A stretch of 64,000 nucleotides of DNA, from positions 1,240,001-1,304,000 of the forward strand of contig NZ_CP072524.1 in NCBI RefSeq assembly GCF_017753665.1, read 5' to 3'. This document shows, piece after piece, positions 1 through 7,497 of this stretch (positions are counted from its first letter, which is position 1; each line of letters opens with the position of its first letter). The translations under genes were made by a program, and so were the position numbers. A model generated the notes under the pieces. That model made no database searches. It was not told the origin of the DNA and worked only from the letters and a program-made list of their open reading frames with translations. This stretch comes from Neisseria sicca (GTDB lineage: Bacteria > Pseudomonadota > Gammaproteobacteria > Burkholderiales > Neisseriaceae).

Positions 1-1
1 T

Positions 2-319
2 GCCGCCGACCCCGTTTACGGAAATCTGCGCCATCCGTGCAGCGAACCGGTAAAAGAAGCCGTCAAAAGTCTGGGCGCGCGTCAGGCGTTGCATGCCTAC
101 CGCTTAAGTTTCGTCCATCCGAAAACCGGCGAAACCGTTTCATTCGAAGCCCCAATCCCCGACGATATGTATCACTTACTCTCCGTCCTGCGTCTTGAAG
201 CAGGCTTAGATTCGTCTTTGAGCAACGAAGAAGAATGGCAGGACAAACTCGGCACGGATGACGACGATGATTGGAACGAAGACGACTACGATGTCGAAGT
301 GGTTTATGTGAGGGATTAA
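2..319 (+). CDS. rluD: 23S rRNA pseudouridine synthase RluD, C-terminal part
   Basis: Only the last ~105 codons are in the window; the gene enters from the left edge in frame 2. The segment around QALHAYRLSFVHPKTGE and FEAPIPDDM is the typical C-terminal end of the RluA/RluD family, which makes pseudouridines in helix 69 of 23S rRNA. The catalytic domain lies outside the window. A very acidic tail (DDDDDWNEDD) follows the conserved part. Neighbour pgeF agrees with the usual rluD-pgeF order, here interrupted by an AT-rich gene. Confidence 0.85.
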   Translation, partial: AADPVYGNLRHPCSEPVKEAVKSLGARQALHAYRLSFVHPKTGETVSFEAPIPDDMYHLLSVLRLEAGLDSSLSNEEEWQDKLGTDDDDDWNEDDYDVEVVYVRD

Positions 320-325
320 ATAGGT

Positions 326-364
326 GTTTTCAGACGACCTTCATGCAGAAGGTCGTCTGAAAAC
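326..364. terminator. Inverted DUS pair after rluD
   Basis: Two AGGTCGTCTGAA uptake sequences in inverted orientation form a 14-bp stem directly after the rluD stop. It is both a DNA-uptake signal and a probable bidirectional terminator. Confidence 0.7.
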
Positions 365-401
365 AATATTCTGTTCAAGTTAACAAAATAGCAGATCAAA
401 T

Positions 402-986
402 ATGAATATAGAAATGTTTGACAGATTGTATCTTCAATTATTTCAAGAAAATAAAGAAATACTTGATCAGATCCGAGACACTGATGATGAAATTGGAGCA
501 GTCCTAAGAATACATTTAATTTGTGAGCAGTTTTTAGAGATTTACATATGCAGCTTTTGCAACCAAGAAAAAATGTTTTGGTTTCAAGAAAAAGGGAATA
601 GCGAAGAGCAAAAAATCACTATCAGTTTTGATCATAAATTAAAAATGGCTAAGTCTTTAAAACTGCCTGACTGGGGATACAATATATTCGCAAATGTAAA
701 TACTATCAGGAATCGGCTCGCTCACCGGATTAATGGTCAAATTGATTACACAAGATTAGAAAGCATTTTGAGCTTTATTAAATCAGATGTCGAACCGCTT
801 ATTCCATTTCATAAGCATTTTTTGGATAAATTCAGTCTCCCAGATCATTCTGAAGAAAGTGGTCTCTTTAAATTTCTAAATAAAATAAAAACATCTGAAC
901 CTAGAATGACATTAGTTCTATCTATTTATTACACATTAATATTCCTTAATTTAAATATTCGGGAAAAATATGAAACAAATGAATAA
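402..986 (+). CDS. HEPN-motif hypothetical protein inserted between rluD and pgeF
   Basis: A 194-residue protein I cannot assign to a named family. Residues 103-108 read RNRLAH, preceded by a helical segment, which matches the R-x4-6-H signature of HEPN ribonucleases. The N-terminal helices (residues 1-50) and the acidic, Lys-rich middle fit an all-helical HEPN fold. Residues 168-185 are hydrophobic and could be a membrane or packing helix. The gene is clearly more AT-rich than its neighbours, has AT-biased codons and a weak ribosome site, and stands alone behind a terminator, all signs of acquisition. HEPN proteins are often toxins or abortive-infection RNases; that role is inference here. 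No MNT or other antitoxin partner is adjacent. Confidence 0.6.
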   Translation: MNIEMFDRLYLQLFQENKEILDQIRDTDDEIGAVLRIHLICEQFLEIYICSFCNQEKMFWFQEKGNSEEQKITISFDHKLKMAKSLKLPDWGYNIFANVNTIRNRLAHRINGQIDYTRLESILSFIKSDVEPLIPFHKHFLDKFSLPDHSEESGLFKFLNKIKTSEPRMTLVLSIYYTLIFLNLNIREKYETNE

Positions 987-1027
987 ATCTTAACTCCAGC
1001 TGACTGAAAACCCGTTCCCGACATACC

Positions 1028-1801
1028 ATGAAAACCATCACAGAAACCTTAAACCTCGCCCCGCAAGGCAAAAATTTCCTGACTGCCGACTGGCCTGCGC
1101 CTGCCAACGTGAAAACCCTGATTACCACACGCAACGGCGGCGTGAGCCAAGGTGTGTATCAAAGTTTGAACCTCGGTTCGCACGTCGGCGATGATCCTGA
1201 TGCCGTGCGCCGCAACCGTGAAATCGTGCATGAACAGGTCGGGCTGCCCGTTGCCTATCTCAATCAAATCCACAGCACCATCGTTGTCAACGCTGCCGAC
1301 GCATTGGGTAACGCGCCCAACGCCGACGCTTCGGTGGACAACACGGGCAAAGCCGCCTGCGCCGCGATGACTGCCGACTGCCTACCTGTCTTGTTCTGCG
1401 ATAAAGCCGGGACGGTCGTCGCTGCCGCACACGCCGGCTGGCGCGGTTTGGCGGGCGGCGTGCTGCAAAACACCATAGCCGCGATGAATGTTGCGCCCGT
1501 CGAAATCATGGCATATCTCGGCCCTGCCATCGGCGCGGATGCTTTCGAAGTCGGACAAGACGTATTCGACGCATTTTGTACGCCCATGCCCGAAGCGGCG
1601 GACGCATTCGAAGACATCGGCGGCGGTAAGTATCTTGCTGACATCTACGCGCTGGCACGTTTGGTTCTGCGCCGCGAAGGTGTGGATATGATTTACGGCG
1701 GCACACACTGCACCGTCTTGGAACGCGACACTTTCTTCTCTTACCGCCGCGACGGACAAACCGGCCGCATGGTCAGCCTGATTTGGTTGGAACAGGCATA
1801 A
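1028..1801 (+). CDS. pgeF: Peptidoglycan editing factor PgeF / polyphenol oxidase (YfiH, LACC1 family)
   Basis: 257 residues, the usual length of the YfiH/DUF152 family. The metal-binding core is visible: H in LNQIHS, the TADCLPVLFCD segment with its Cys, and AAHAGWRG with its His. Family members act on purine nucleosides or correct misincorporated amino acids in peptidoglycan precursors; which activity dominates here cannot be read from sequence. It normally follows rluD directly. The stop codon runs straight into a DUS hairpin. Confidence 0.88.
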   Translation: MKTITETLNLAPQGKNFLTADWPAPANVKTLITTRNGGVSQGVYQSLNLGSHVGDDPDAVRRNREIVHEQVGLPVAYLNQIHSTIVVNAADALGNAPNADASVDNTGKAACAAMTADCLPVLFCDKAGTVVAAAHAGWRGLAGGVLQNTIAAMNVAPVEIMAYLGPAIGADAFEVGQDVFDAFCTPMPEAADAFEDIGGGKYLADIYALARLVLRREGVDMIYGGTHCTVLERDTFFSYRRDGQTGRMVSLIWLEQA

Positions 1802-1842
1802 AAGGTCGTCTGAAACGCCCTATCCTCTTTCAGACGACCTTT
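1802..1842. terminator. Inverted DUS pair after pgeF
   Basis: AAAGGTCGTCTGAAA and its inverted copy are separated by 12 bases immediately after the pgeF stop. Confidence 0.65.
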
Positions 1843-1905
1843 GTAAGACACAATCCGCCAACATTCAAATCCACCCCAATCTGCACCGCTCAAAAGGATA
1901 TTCTC

Positions 1906-2343
1906 ATGACTCAAAAAAACGAACACCGTTCCCACCCTCAAGGCGAGCTTTTGCTGCGCACCGTCGCCATGCCGCAAGACACCAATCCCAACCAAGATAT
2001 TTTCGGCGGCTGGATTATGTCGCAAATGGATTTGGGCGGCGGCATTTTGGCAGCGGAAATCGCGCAAGGCCGCATCGTTACCGTCGCCGTTCAGGAAATG
2101 AACTTCATCCGCCCCGTTAAAGTGGGCAACGTGGTTTGCTGCTACGGACGCTGCGTGCGCGTGGGCAATACTTCGCTGCAACTGAAAATCGAAGTTTGGG
2201 TGAAAACGCTGATGAACGACCACCTGACTGAAGACCGCCAACTCGTTACCGAAGCCGTCTTCACCTACGTCGCCATCGACAGCGAAGGCAACACGCGCCC
2301 TATTCCAAAAGAAGGCAACCCGAAACTGCAAGGTCTGATTTAA
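1906..2343 (+). CDS. yciA: Acyl-CoA thioester hydrolase YciA
   Basis: Hotdog-fold thioesterase of 145 residues. I chose ATG 1906, preceded by AAAAGGA, over an upstream in-frame ATG at 1783 whose extension merely translates the DUS hairpin. Landmarks are NPNQDIFGGWIMSQMD (catalytic Asp region), then VAVQEMNFIRPVKVGN, as in YciA, which hydrolyses a broad range of acyl-CoAs in the cytoplasm. Single-gene unit with a DUS terminator behind it. Confidence 0.88.
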   Translation: MTQKNEHRSHPQGELLLRTVAMPQDTNPNQDIFGGWIMSQMDLGGGILAAEIAQGRIVTVAVQEMNFIRPVKVGNVVCCYGRCVRVGNTSLQLKIEVWVKTLMNDHLTEDRQLVTEAVFTYVAIDSEGNTRPIPKEGNPKLQGLI

Positions 2344-2357
2344 ACCCTGATTTAAGC

Positions 2358-2403
2358 AAAGGTCGTCTGAAAACCCATATTGGAGATTTTCAGACGACCT
2401 TTT
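2358..2403. terminator. Inverted DUS pair after yciA
   Basis: AAAGGTCGTCTGAAAA and its inverted copy, loop about 14 bases; serves yciA and, from the other side, nnrS. Confidence 0.65.
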
Positions 2404-2456
2404 GACTTAAGGCGATACAGGATTTGCTATTGACTGACAGGATGAAGCAGAAACTC

Positions 2457-3554
2457 TCACTCCGGATCGTCCGTAAACGCATTCGCCCGAAAAATCGGTA
2501 CGAATGTCAACAGATAAAGCACGAACACGGCGGCGATCAGAATCGCGGGGACGGTGATGAAGAATATCGGGTTCACGTTCATTAAAACAGCACGCGAGAC
2601 GGCGGCGGCGAAGAGGATGGGGACGGCGATGCGGCAGAGTTTCGGGTAGTCGAGTTTGGTAAAACCGCTGTGCCACAGTCCGGCAGTCAGCCACACCATC
2701 ATCACGCCGCCCATCATGCCGCCGAGTGTAATCAGGTGCAGGGGCGCGGAGGCGGGCAGGTTTTGCAGTCTCGCCACGCCTGTCCACAGATAACCTGCGG
2801 CGGCAAAGAGTTGGAGCAGGTAATAAGTGCGGACGTAGTGTTTGCGCAGGAGTTCGTGATGGTGCAGTTCGCGCAGCTTGGCGAGCAGGATGAAACCGAC
2901 GGCGAATGCGGTAAAACCGGCGGTCTGCGTGGGCAGCCAAAGTTCAGCGGCGGTGTGCAGCAGCAGGAAGGTGATGGCGATGTTTTTATAGACGACGTTG
3001 GGGATGAATACGGGGTCTTTCAGACGGCATTCTTTAAGGGCTTCCGCGCCCAAAAGGACACTGACGCGGACGGATACAAACATGACCGCCGCCATGTTCA
3101 AATGCACTTGCGCGCGCAACAGGTTCAAATCGCCGCTGACGGCATAGGCCGTCTGAAAAACGGTGAACGCGGCAAGCAGCATCAGCAGGGCGAAATTGTC
3201 GGTGTTGCGGTCGAGCCAAATCAGCCAGGTGCAGAACAGCAGCAACACCAGCCAATAAGCACCGACGAAAAACGAAGCGGTTTGCGGCGAAAACGGCAGC
3301 AGGACGGATGCGGCAAGCAACAGCGCCGCCAAGACGGTGGCAACGGGTTTCAGACGACCTTTATAACCCGTCCATTCGAGCATGGCGGCAGTCAGAAAAC
3401 CGCCGTATGCCGCAGGCAGCATGAGTTCTAAGAAGATTTGGCGGTGCAGGACGATGGCGGCGGGACTGATGAAAAACACCAACGCGCCAAGTATGGCAAG
3501 CACCGCCGCGCCGACAAAAAACGGCCGCATGGGGTGGGTGAAAAATTTATTCAT
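2457..3554 (-). CDS. nnrS: NnrS family haem/copper membrane protein
   Basis: 365 residues, almost entirely hydrophobic, with about 12 predicted membrane segments. The N-terminus HPMRPFFVGAAVLA and several membrane His residues (for example HLNMAAV, LHHHELL, HLITLGGMMGG) are typical of NnrS, which protects cells from nitric-oxide stress. This fits the aniA/norB denitrification genes at 58-62 kb. The reading frame contains one mucosa-type DUS (around 3350, encoding KGRLK) and two GCCGTCTGAA-type DUS (3019-3030 and 3146-3157), a mixed dialect that hints at past exchange with another neisserial lineage. Confidence 0.85.
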   Translation of the reverse strand: MNKFFTHPMRPFFVGAAVLAILGALVFFISPAAIVLHRQIFLELMLPAAYGGFLTAAMLEWTGYKGRLKPVATVLAALLLAASVLLPFSPQTASFFVGAYWLVLLLFCTWLIWLDRNTDNFALLMLLAAFTVFQTAYAVSGDLNLLRAQVHLNMAAVMFVSVRVSVLLGAEALKECRLKDPVFIPNVVYKNIAITFLLLHTAAELWLPTQTAGFTAFAVGFILLAKLRELHHHELLRKHYVRTYYLLQLFAAAGYLWTGVARLQNLPASAPLHLITLGGMMGGVMMVWLTAGLWHSGFTKLDYPKLCRIAVPILFAAAVSRAVLMNVNPIFFITVPAILIAAVFVLYLLTFVPIFRANAFTDDPE

Positions 3555-3613
3555 GGCTTGGCTTAATTCTGCATGAAGATGCTTTCGGATACGGATTTAT
3601 TGGGCGGACAGGG

Positions 3614-3850
3614 CCGTATCTTTTGCCAAAGAGGCAAGCCTGCGGCTTGCTTGCCCTCTCCCTAGCCCTCTCCCACGGGGAGAGGGAATTGGGCTGTCGA
3701 GTCCGAACATTTTCAGGTTTACCTGCCATCTAATTCCCAATCCTGCACTCTTTGATTTTCAGCAACTTGATTCCCTCTCCCCGTGGGAGAGGGTTAGGGA
3801 GAGGGTAACGAACCGCAAGGTTTGTCAGATACTCAAATGCCCGTATCATT
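3614..3850. repeat. Direct repeat copy A flanking cadD
   Basis: A ~237-bp sequence that recurs almost unchanged at 4543-4779 (constant offset 929). Inside it, two C/T-rich arms (about 3651-3690 and 3770-3806, core CCCTCTCCC / GGGAGAGGG) are inverted repeats of one another, so the unit can fold into a long hairpin. Its right edge abuts the cadD stop codon exactly. Confidence 0.8.
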
Positions 3851-4464
3851 CATATTATTGATATTATTGTTTGAATTGTATGATTTTCAATAATAATAAA
3901 TAACCCTAAACCAATATAAATAACAGCCATTATCCAACGACTAAACTTCTCTACAATTTCACCAACACCTGAAATATTAGCCAATCTTTGTGCTGTATAT
4001 ACTAAAACAAAAATCAATATTAAAAATACAAGAAGAGTAACTAATAAGTCGACAAGATCTAAAGTCACAAAGTAAGGAACAAAAAGTCCAATATTATCTG
4101 CACCACAACTAGCAACTGTAACCAAAGCAACAATACCGACTAATTTTGACAACCCTTTTTCATCCAATTCTTTTTTAGCTCTTTTTTCGCCCTCACAATC
4201 GTCGTAAATAGCAACTTTAATACCTAAGTAAATCGGTATTAAACCTAATAAACCCAACACCCATTTTTCCGGAACATAATTCAAAACAAAAGCTAGAAAT
4301 AAACTAACTAATATTAAAATTACAGAACCTAAATATTGTCCGATATAAATATCTCGATATTCTTTTCTAGTATTTGCTCTAGCAAAAAATACTAATAGTA
4401 TTACCAACAAATCTACTGCTGTAGCAATATATAAAACAGCAGCAGTAATCACAGTCGAAAACAT
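3850..4464 (-). CDS. cadD: CadD-type cadmium resistance membrane protein
   Basis: 204 residues with five or six membrane segments. I chose ATG 4464, preceded by GAGGTG on the minus strand; an upstream extension would only translate repeat DNA. The start TVITAAVLYIATAVDLLVIL, RDIYIGQYLGS and VASCGADNIGLFVPYF are what I know from the CadD proteins of staphylococci, streptococci and Listeria, which give cadmium resistance by export or sequestration. The gene is strongly AT-rich against a ~50% GC background and lies precisely between two direct repeats. It looks like a recent gain from a Gram-positive donor. No CadC/CadX-type regulator is next to it. Confidence 0.85.
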   Translation of the reverse strand: MFSTVITAAVLYIATAVDLLVILLVFFARANTRKEYRDIYIGQYLGSVILILVSLFLAFVLNYVPEKWVLGLLGLIPIYLGIKVAIYDDCEGEKRAKKELDEKGLSKLVGIVALVTVASCGADNIGLFVPYFVTLDLVDLLVTLLVFLILIFVLVYTAQRLANISGVGEIVEKFSRWIMAVIYIGLGLFIIIENHTIQTIISII

Positions 4465-4475
4465 AAAGCACCTCA

Positions 4476-4542
4476 TAATGAATCCCCTGCCCCCTTGGCA
4501 CCACGGCTTTTTCAAAAACCGAATCGCGTTCGGATAACAGAT
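4476..4542 (-). pseudogene. Duplicated 3' end of the ABC ATPase gene
   Basis: ATGAATCCCCTG followed by a CACGGCTTTTTC-like stretch and CCGAATCGCGTTCGGA matches the 3' end of the intact ATPase gene at 4787-4855 with a few changes. This shows that the repeated unit beside cadD includes the ATPase tail and not only the intergenic repeat. Confidence 0.7.
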
Positions 4543-4779
4543 TCGTATCTTTCGCTAAAGAGGCAAGCCTGCGGCTTGCTTGCCCTCTCCCTAGCCCTCT
4601 CCCACGGGGAGAGGGAATCGGGCTGCCAAACCCTAACATTTTCAGGTTTACCTGACATCTGATTCCCAATCCTGCACTCTCTGATTTTCAGCAACCTGTT
4701 ACCCTCTCCCCGTGGGAGAGGGTTAGGGAGAGGGTAACGAACCGCAAGGTTTGTCAGATACTCAGATCCCCTTATCACT
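4543..4779. repeat. Direct repeat copy B flanking cadD
   Basis: Second copy of the 3614-3850 unit, same orientation, again with the CCCTCTCCC/GGGAGAGGG inverted arms. It sits just beyond the 3' end of the intact ATPase gene, its probable original position. Confidence 0.8.
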
Positions 4780-5467
4780 CATAATAATGAATCCCCTGAA
4801 ACTCCCTTGCCACGACTGCCTCTTCAAAAGCCGAATCGCGTTCGGACAACGGCGTGGGCAGGGTTATCACGTTTTGCACGTTCATGCCCTTAGTGGAAAG
4901 CAGCATGATTTCATGGCTCAGGCGCGCGGCTTCGAATCGGTCATGCGTTACCAGCATACACGCCATGCCCTGCCGCTCGATTTTTTCCACCAGCATGGCA
5001 ACCAAAATATCGCGTAAATCGCGGTCCAAACCGACAAACGGCTCGTCCAGCAAAGCAAGGTCGCAACCACACAGCAGCAGGCGCAAAAATGCTACCCGTT
5101 TCGCCATGCCGCCGGACAATTCGGTCGGATATTTGTTCAAATCGCCCGCAGTCAGCCCGACTTTCGCCGCCAGCGCGACGATTTCGCCTTCATCGGGTTT
5201 GTCCATAAAAATAGCGATATTCTGCATCGCGGTCAAGTTTTCCGGCAGGCGGTTTTCCTGAAACAGAAAACCCGTTTTGCGGAAAGTATTGCGTATCGTG
5301 CCCGATTTCGGCGTTTCCAAACCCGCAATCAGCCGCAAAACCGTCGTCTTGCCGCAGCCGCTCGGCCCGAACAAAGCCTTCACTTCGCCATGTTGCAGGT
5401 TCAAACTGAAATCGCGCACGATGGGGTCGCGGAGAATTTCAAAACGCACGTTTTCAAGACAGAGCAT
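4775..5467 (-). CDS. ABC transporter ATP-binding protein (NitT/TauT class)
   Basis: About 230 residues. The nucleotide-binding motifs are in order: Walker A GPSGCGKTT, Q-loop LFQENRL, signature LSGGMAKR, Walker B LALLDEPF and the switch His in VTHD. I chose ATG 5467 after GGAGGAG; it shares its A with the permease stop (TGATG), a classic coupling. GTG 5479 and ATG 5470 are alternatives. It energises import with the permease at 5467-6264 and the binding protein at 7498-8475. The substrate is not evident; the class carries nitrate, sulfonates, taurine or thiamine precursors. Its 3' end is duplicated at 4476-4542. Confidence 0.85.
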   Translation of the reverse strand: MLCLENVRFEILRDPIVRDFSLNLQHGEVKALFGPSGCGKTTVLRLIAGLETPKSGTIRNTFRKTGFLFQENRLPENLTAMQNIAIFMDKPDEGEIVALAAKVGLTAGDLNKYPTELSGGMAKRVAFLRLLLCGCDLALLDEPFVGLDRDLRDILVAMLVEKIERQGMACMLVTHDRFEAARLSHEIMLLSTKGMNVQNVITLPTPLSERDSAFEEAVVAREFQGIHYYE

Positions 5468-6264
5468 CATCTCCTCCACGGCATAAACAAAATTTCCAAA
5501 GGCTTGGTAATCAGGTATTCAAACAGCGACACAAACACGATAACCAACACCACATAAGCCATCACCGTCGAAGTCTCCAGCATCGCCCTCGCATCCGCAA
5601 TCCGCGCGCCCACGCCTTCGCTCGCGCCCAAGAGTTCCGCCATAATCACCACCTTCACCCCCATCGCCACCGCCACGCCGATGCTGGAAATCACATAACC
5701 CGTCAGATGCGGGATATACAGATAACGGATTTTTTTCAGGCGGCCTAATTTATAAGCGTCAAACAACTCCTCATGCTGCTTGTTCACGCTCGCCATCCCG
5801 ACCGCCGCACTCGCAAACGTCAGCGGCGCAACCAACACAATGATGGTAAACAACACGCTCGGATTGCCGAAACCGAACCAAAACAGAGCCATCACCACCC
5901 AAATAATCGGCGGCATCGCCAACAAAATCGTAATCACAGGCTTAAGCAACGCCATCGCCGTCTTAAAACTACCCGCCACCAGCCCCGCCGCTAGTCCTGC
6001 TACCAAAGCAACCGAAATTCCCACCACCGACCGCCACAGCGAAATCCCGATTTCGTTTTCCTGAAAATGTTTCAATAAATCCAATGACTTTTGAAACACT
6101 TCCACCGGCGCTGGCAGCATAAACTCACCGAACACAGCGCTGCCCCACGCCCACAACGCCACCACCACCATCGCCACGCTTAGACCGGCAAAGCCGCTCC
6201 AAAGGTAGTCGATGATGTAAAACACCGCAGGCTGCGGTTTGCGGATTTTGTCGGTTTTAATCAT
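5467..6264 (-). CDS. ABC transporter permease (NitT/TauT, SsuC-like)
   Basis: 265 residues with about six membrane helices and the cytoplasmic EAA-type loop (EELFDAYKLGRLKKIRYLYIP, around residues 165-185) that docks the ATPase. The stop overlaps the ATPase start. The binding-protein gene belongs upstream in the same operon but is separated by an AT-rich orphan gene, so expression of permease and ATPase now has to cross ~1.2 kb. Confidence 0.87.
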   Translation of the reverse strand: MIKTDKIRKPQPAVFYIIDYLWSGFAGLSVAMVVVALWAWGSAVFGEFMLPAPVEVFQKSLDLLKHFQENEIGISLWRSVVGISVALVAGLAAGLVAGSFKTAMALLKPVITILLAMPPIIWVVMALFWFGFGNPSVLFTIIVLVAPLTFASAAVGMASVNKQHEELFDAYKLGRLKKIRYLYIPHLTGYVISSIGVAVAMGVKVVIMAELLGASEGVGARIADARAMLETSTVMAYVVLVIVFVSLFEYLITKPLEILFMPWRR

Positions 6265-6302
6265 GGTTTGGGTGTTGGTTGATGGGGATGGTTTGGGGCC
6301 GA

Positions 6303-6397
6303 TAGGTCGTCTGAAAAATGGTTGATTGGGTTAGACGGAACACCGTAACCCAACGAAACGGTTTGATTTCCCAAATAGTGTTTTTCAGACGACCTTG
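6303..6397. repeat. Widely spaced inverted DUS pair before the permease gene
   Basis: AGGTCGTCTGAAAAA and its inverted copy are separated by about 60 bases. The long loop makes it a weaker terminator than the others. It lies between the orphan gene and the permease gene. Confidence 0.5.
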
Positions 6398-6454
6398 GTT
6401 TGGGATTTCGGGGTTTCGTCGGGTTACGACTGCTGCTAAACCAACCTACGATTA

Positions 6455-7159
6455 CTAATTAAAGTAAGGAACAGGATTCCGTCTATTAGCAACATGTTGA
6501 GTAAAATGTGTCGTTAAATTAAAGAACTGTATTAATGGAGGATTATGTACTCCATTATCAACCATAAACCTTTGAAAACATAAAGCTAATCTGGCTACGC
6601 GCTGATTACCTACATTAATATTAAAGTGGTTTGAAATAATAGTATTTATACTACGTATATCTGAATTATCAGGCACCTGCGTAGGATTGCTAACTAAATT
6701 AAACAATACACTTTCTAATGCTCCGCTAACATTATCCAAATTCCACATAAGACAAATCATACCTATTGCATCATAGAGTTCTTTAGCTATTGGATTCCAG
6801 TTTGGTACTTGTTGAACACCTCTTCCAACTCCTGCACGACCTACATTATTTGCATTTCCAACTTGACCAAAACCTGCCAATGGATCAAATAAAGGTAATC
6901 GATTTACTGCTGGATTTTGCCGTTGTATCAAATTAATAAAGTCATTAGCAACAGTTATTCCACAAACAAAAGTACCAGCATCGGCTTGATCTGCATAACT
7001 TTGATAACTAAAAACATAATACTCTCTGTCTAAAGTTGGTCCTGCACAGCTTTCCTTAGTTTGTCCATTCAATAATCTGACATGAGCTAAAGGTACAATT
7101 TCAAAATCATGAACAAGCTGTACACGGGTCGTTTCACCACGGCAATCATGAATAGGCAT
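6455..7159 (-). CDS. Orphan hypothetical protein inside the ABC operon
   Basis: 234 residues from ATG 7159, which has AGGAGA eight bases upstream; a longer frame to 7237 lacks a ribosome site. I do not recognise it. There is no signal peptide or membrane helix. The middle is Gly/Asn/Val-rich (GQVGNANNVGRAGVGRG, about residues 93-112) and the C-terminal third is Asn-rich (ISNHFNINVG, VANRRNPVPYFN). It is markedly more AT-rich than the transporter genes on both sides and interrupts their operon, so it is probably acquired. The nearby 7215-7395 sequence is a known type of neisserial recombination repeat. Confidence 0.7.
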   Translation of the reverse strand: MPIHDCRGETTRVQLVHDFEIVPLAHVRLLNGQTKESCAGPTLDREYYVFSYQSYADQADAGTFVCGITVANDFINLIQRQNPAVNRLPLFDPLAGFGQVGNANNVGRAGVGRGVQQVPNWNPIAKELYDAIGMICLMWNLDNVSGALESVLFNLVSNPTQVPDNSDIRSINTIISNHFNINVGNQRVARLALCFQRFMVDNGVHNPPLIQFFNLTTHFTQHVANRRNPVPYFN

Positions 7160-7290
7160 TTTTCTTCTCCTGTTTGAATAAAAAGACATTGATACTAAAA
7201 CATCACAGCAAGCGTAGGTTGGGTCATGACCCAACATTTCAGACAGTTCAACGGTTTTGTTGGGGTTGACAACCTACGGTTATCACCCAC

Positions 7291-7395
7291 CGTCATTCCC
7301 GCGCAGGCGGGAATCCAGAGGTTTGACGTTGCTGCAATTTTAAAACATTCCTGCAATATCAAAGACTGGATTCCTGCCTGCGCGGGAATGACGGC
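7291..7395. repeat. dRS3-type repeat pair (neisserial intergenic mosaic element)
   Basis: ATTCCCGCGCAGGCGGGAAT at 7294-7313 fits the dRS3 consensus ATTCCC-N8-GGGAAT. A near-perfect inverted copy (ATTCCTGCCTGCGCGGGAAT) follows at about 7370-7389, with a ~55-bp spacer in between as in RS/dRS3 mosaics. In meningococci dRS3 sites are targets for phage integration and recombination. Confidence 0.7.
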
Positions 7396-7427
7396 TTTTT
7401 GTGTACTGTTCTAACTATTATCTGATG

Positions 7428-7487
7428 GGTCGTCTGAAAAGGGTATATTGGATTCCCCAATACTACTACTCCCTTTTCAGACGACCT
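7428..7487. terminator. Inverted DUS pair after the binding-protein gene
   Basis: GGTCGTCTGAAAAGGG and its inverted copy form a 16-bp stem just beyond the stop at 7498. If it terminates, it would further uncouple the binding protein from the downstream permease. Confidence 0.6.
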
Positions 7488-7497
7488 CTCCCCCCTT

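Noticed and set aside
4465..4669. Extra small ORFs in the repeats around cadD (62-96 codons)
   Set aside because: They are translations of the palindromic repeat and differ only by frame; no independent evidence of coding.
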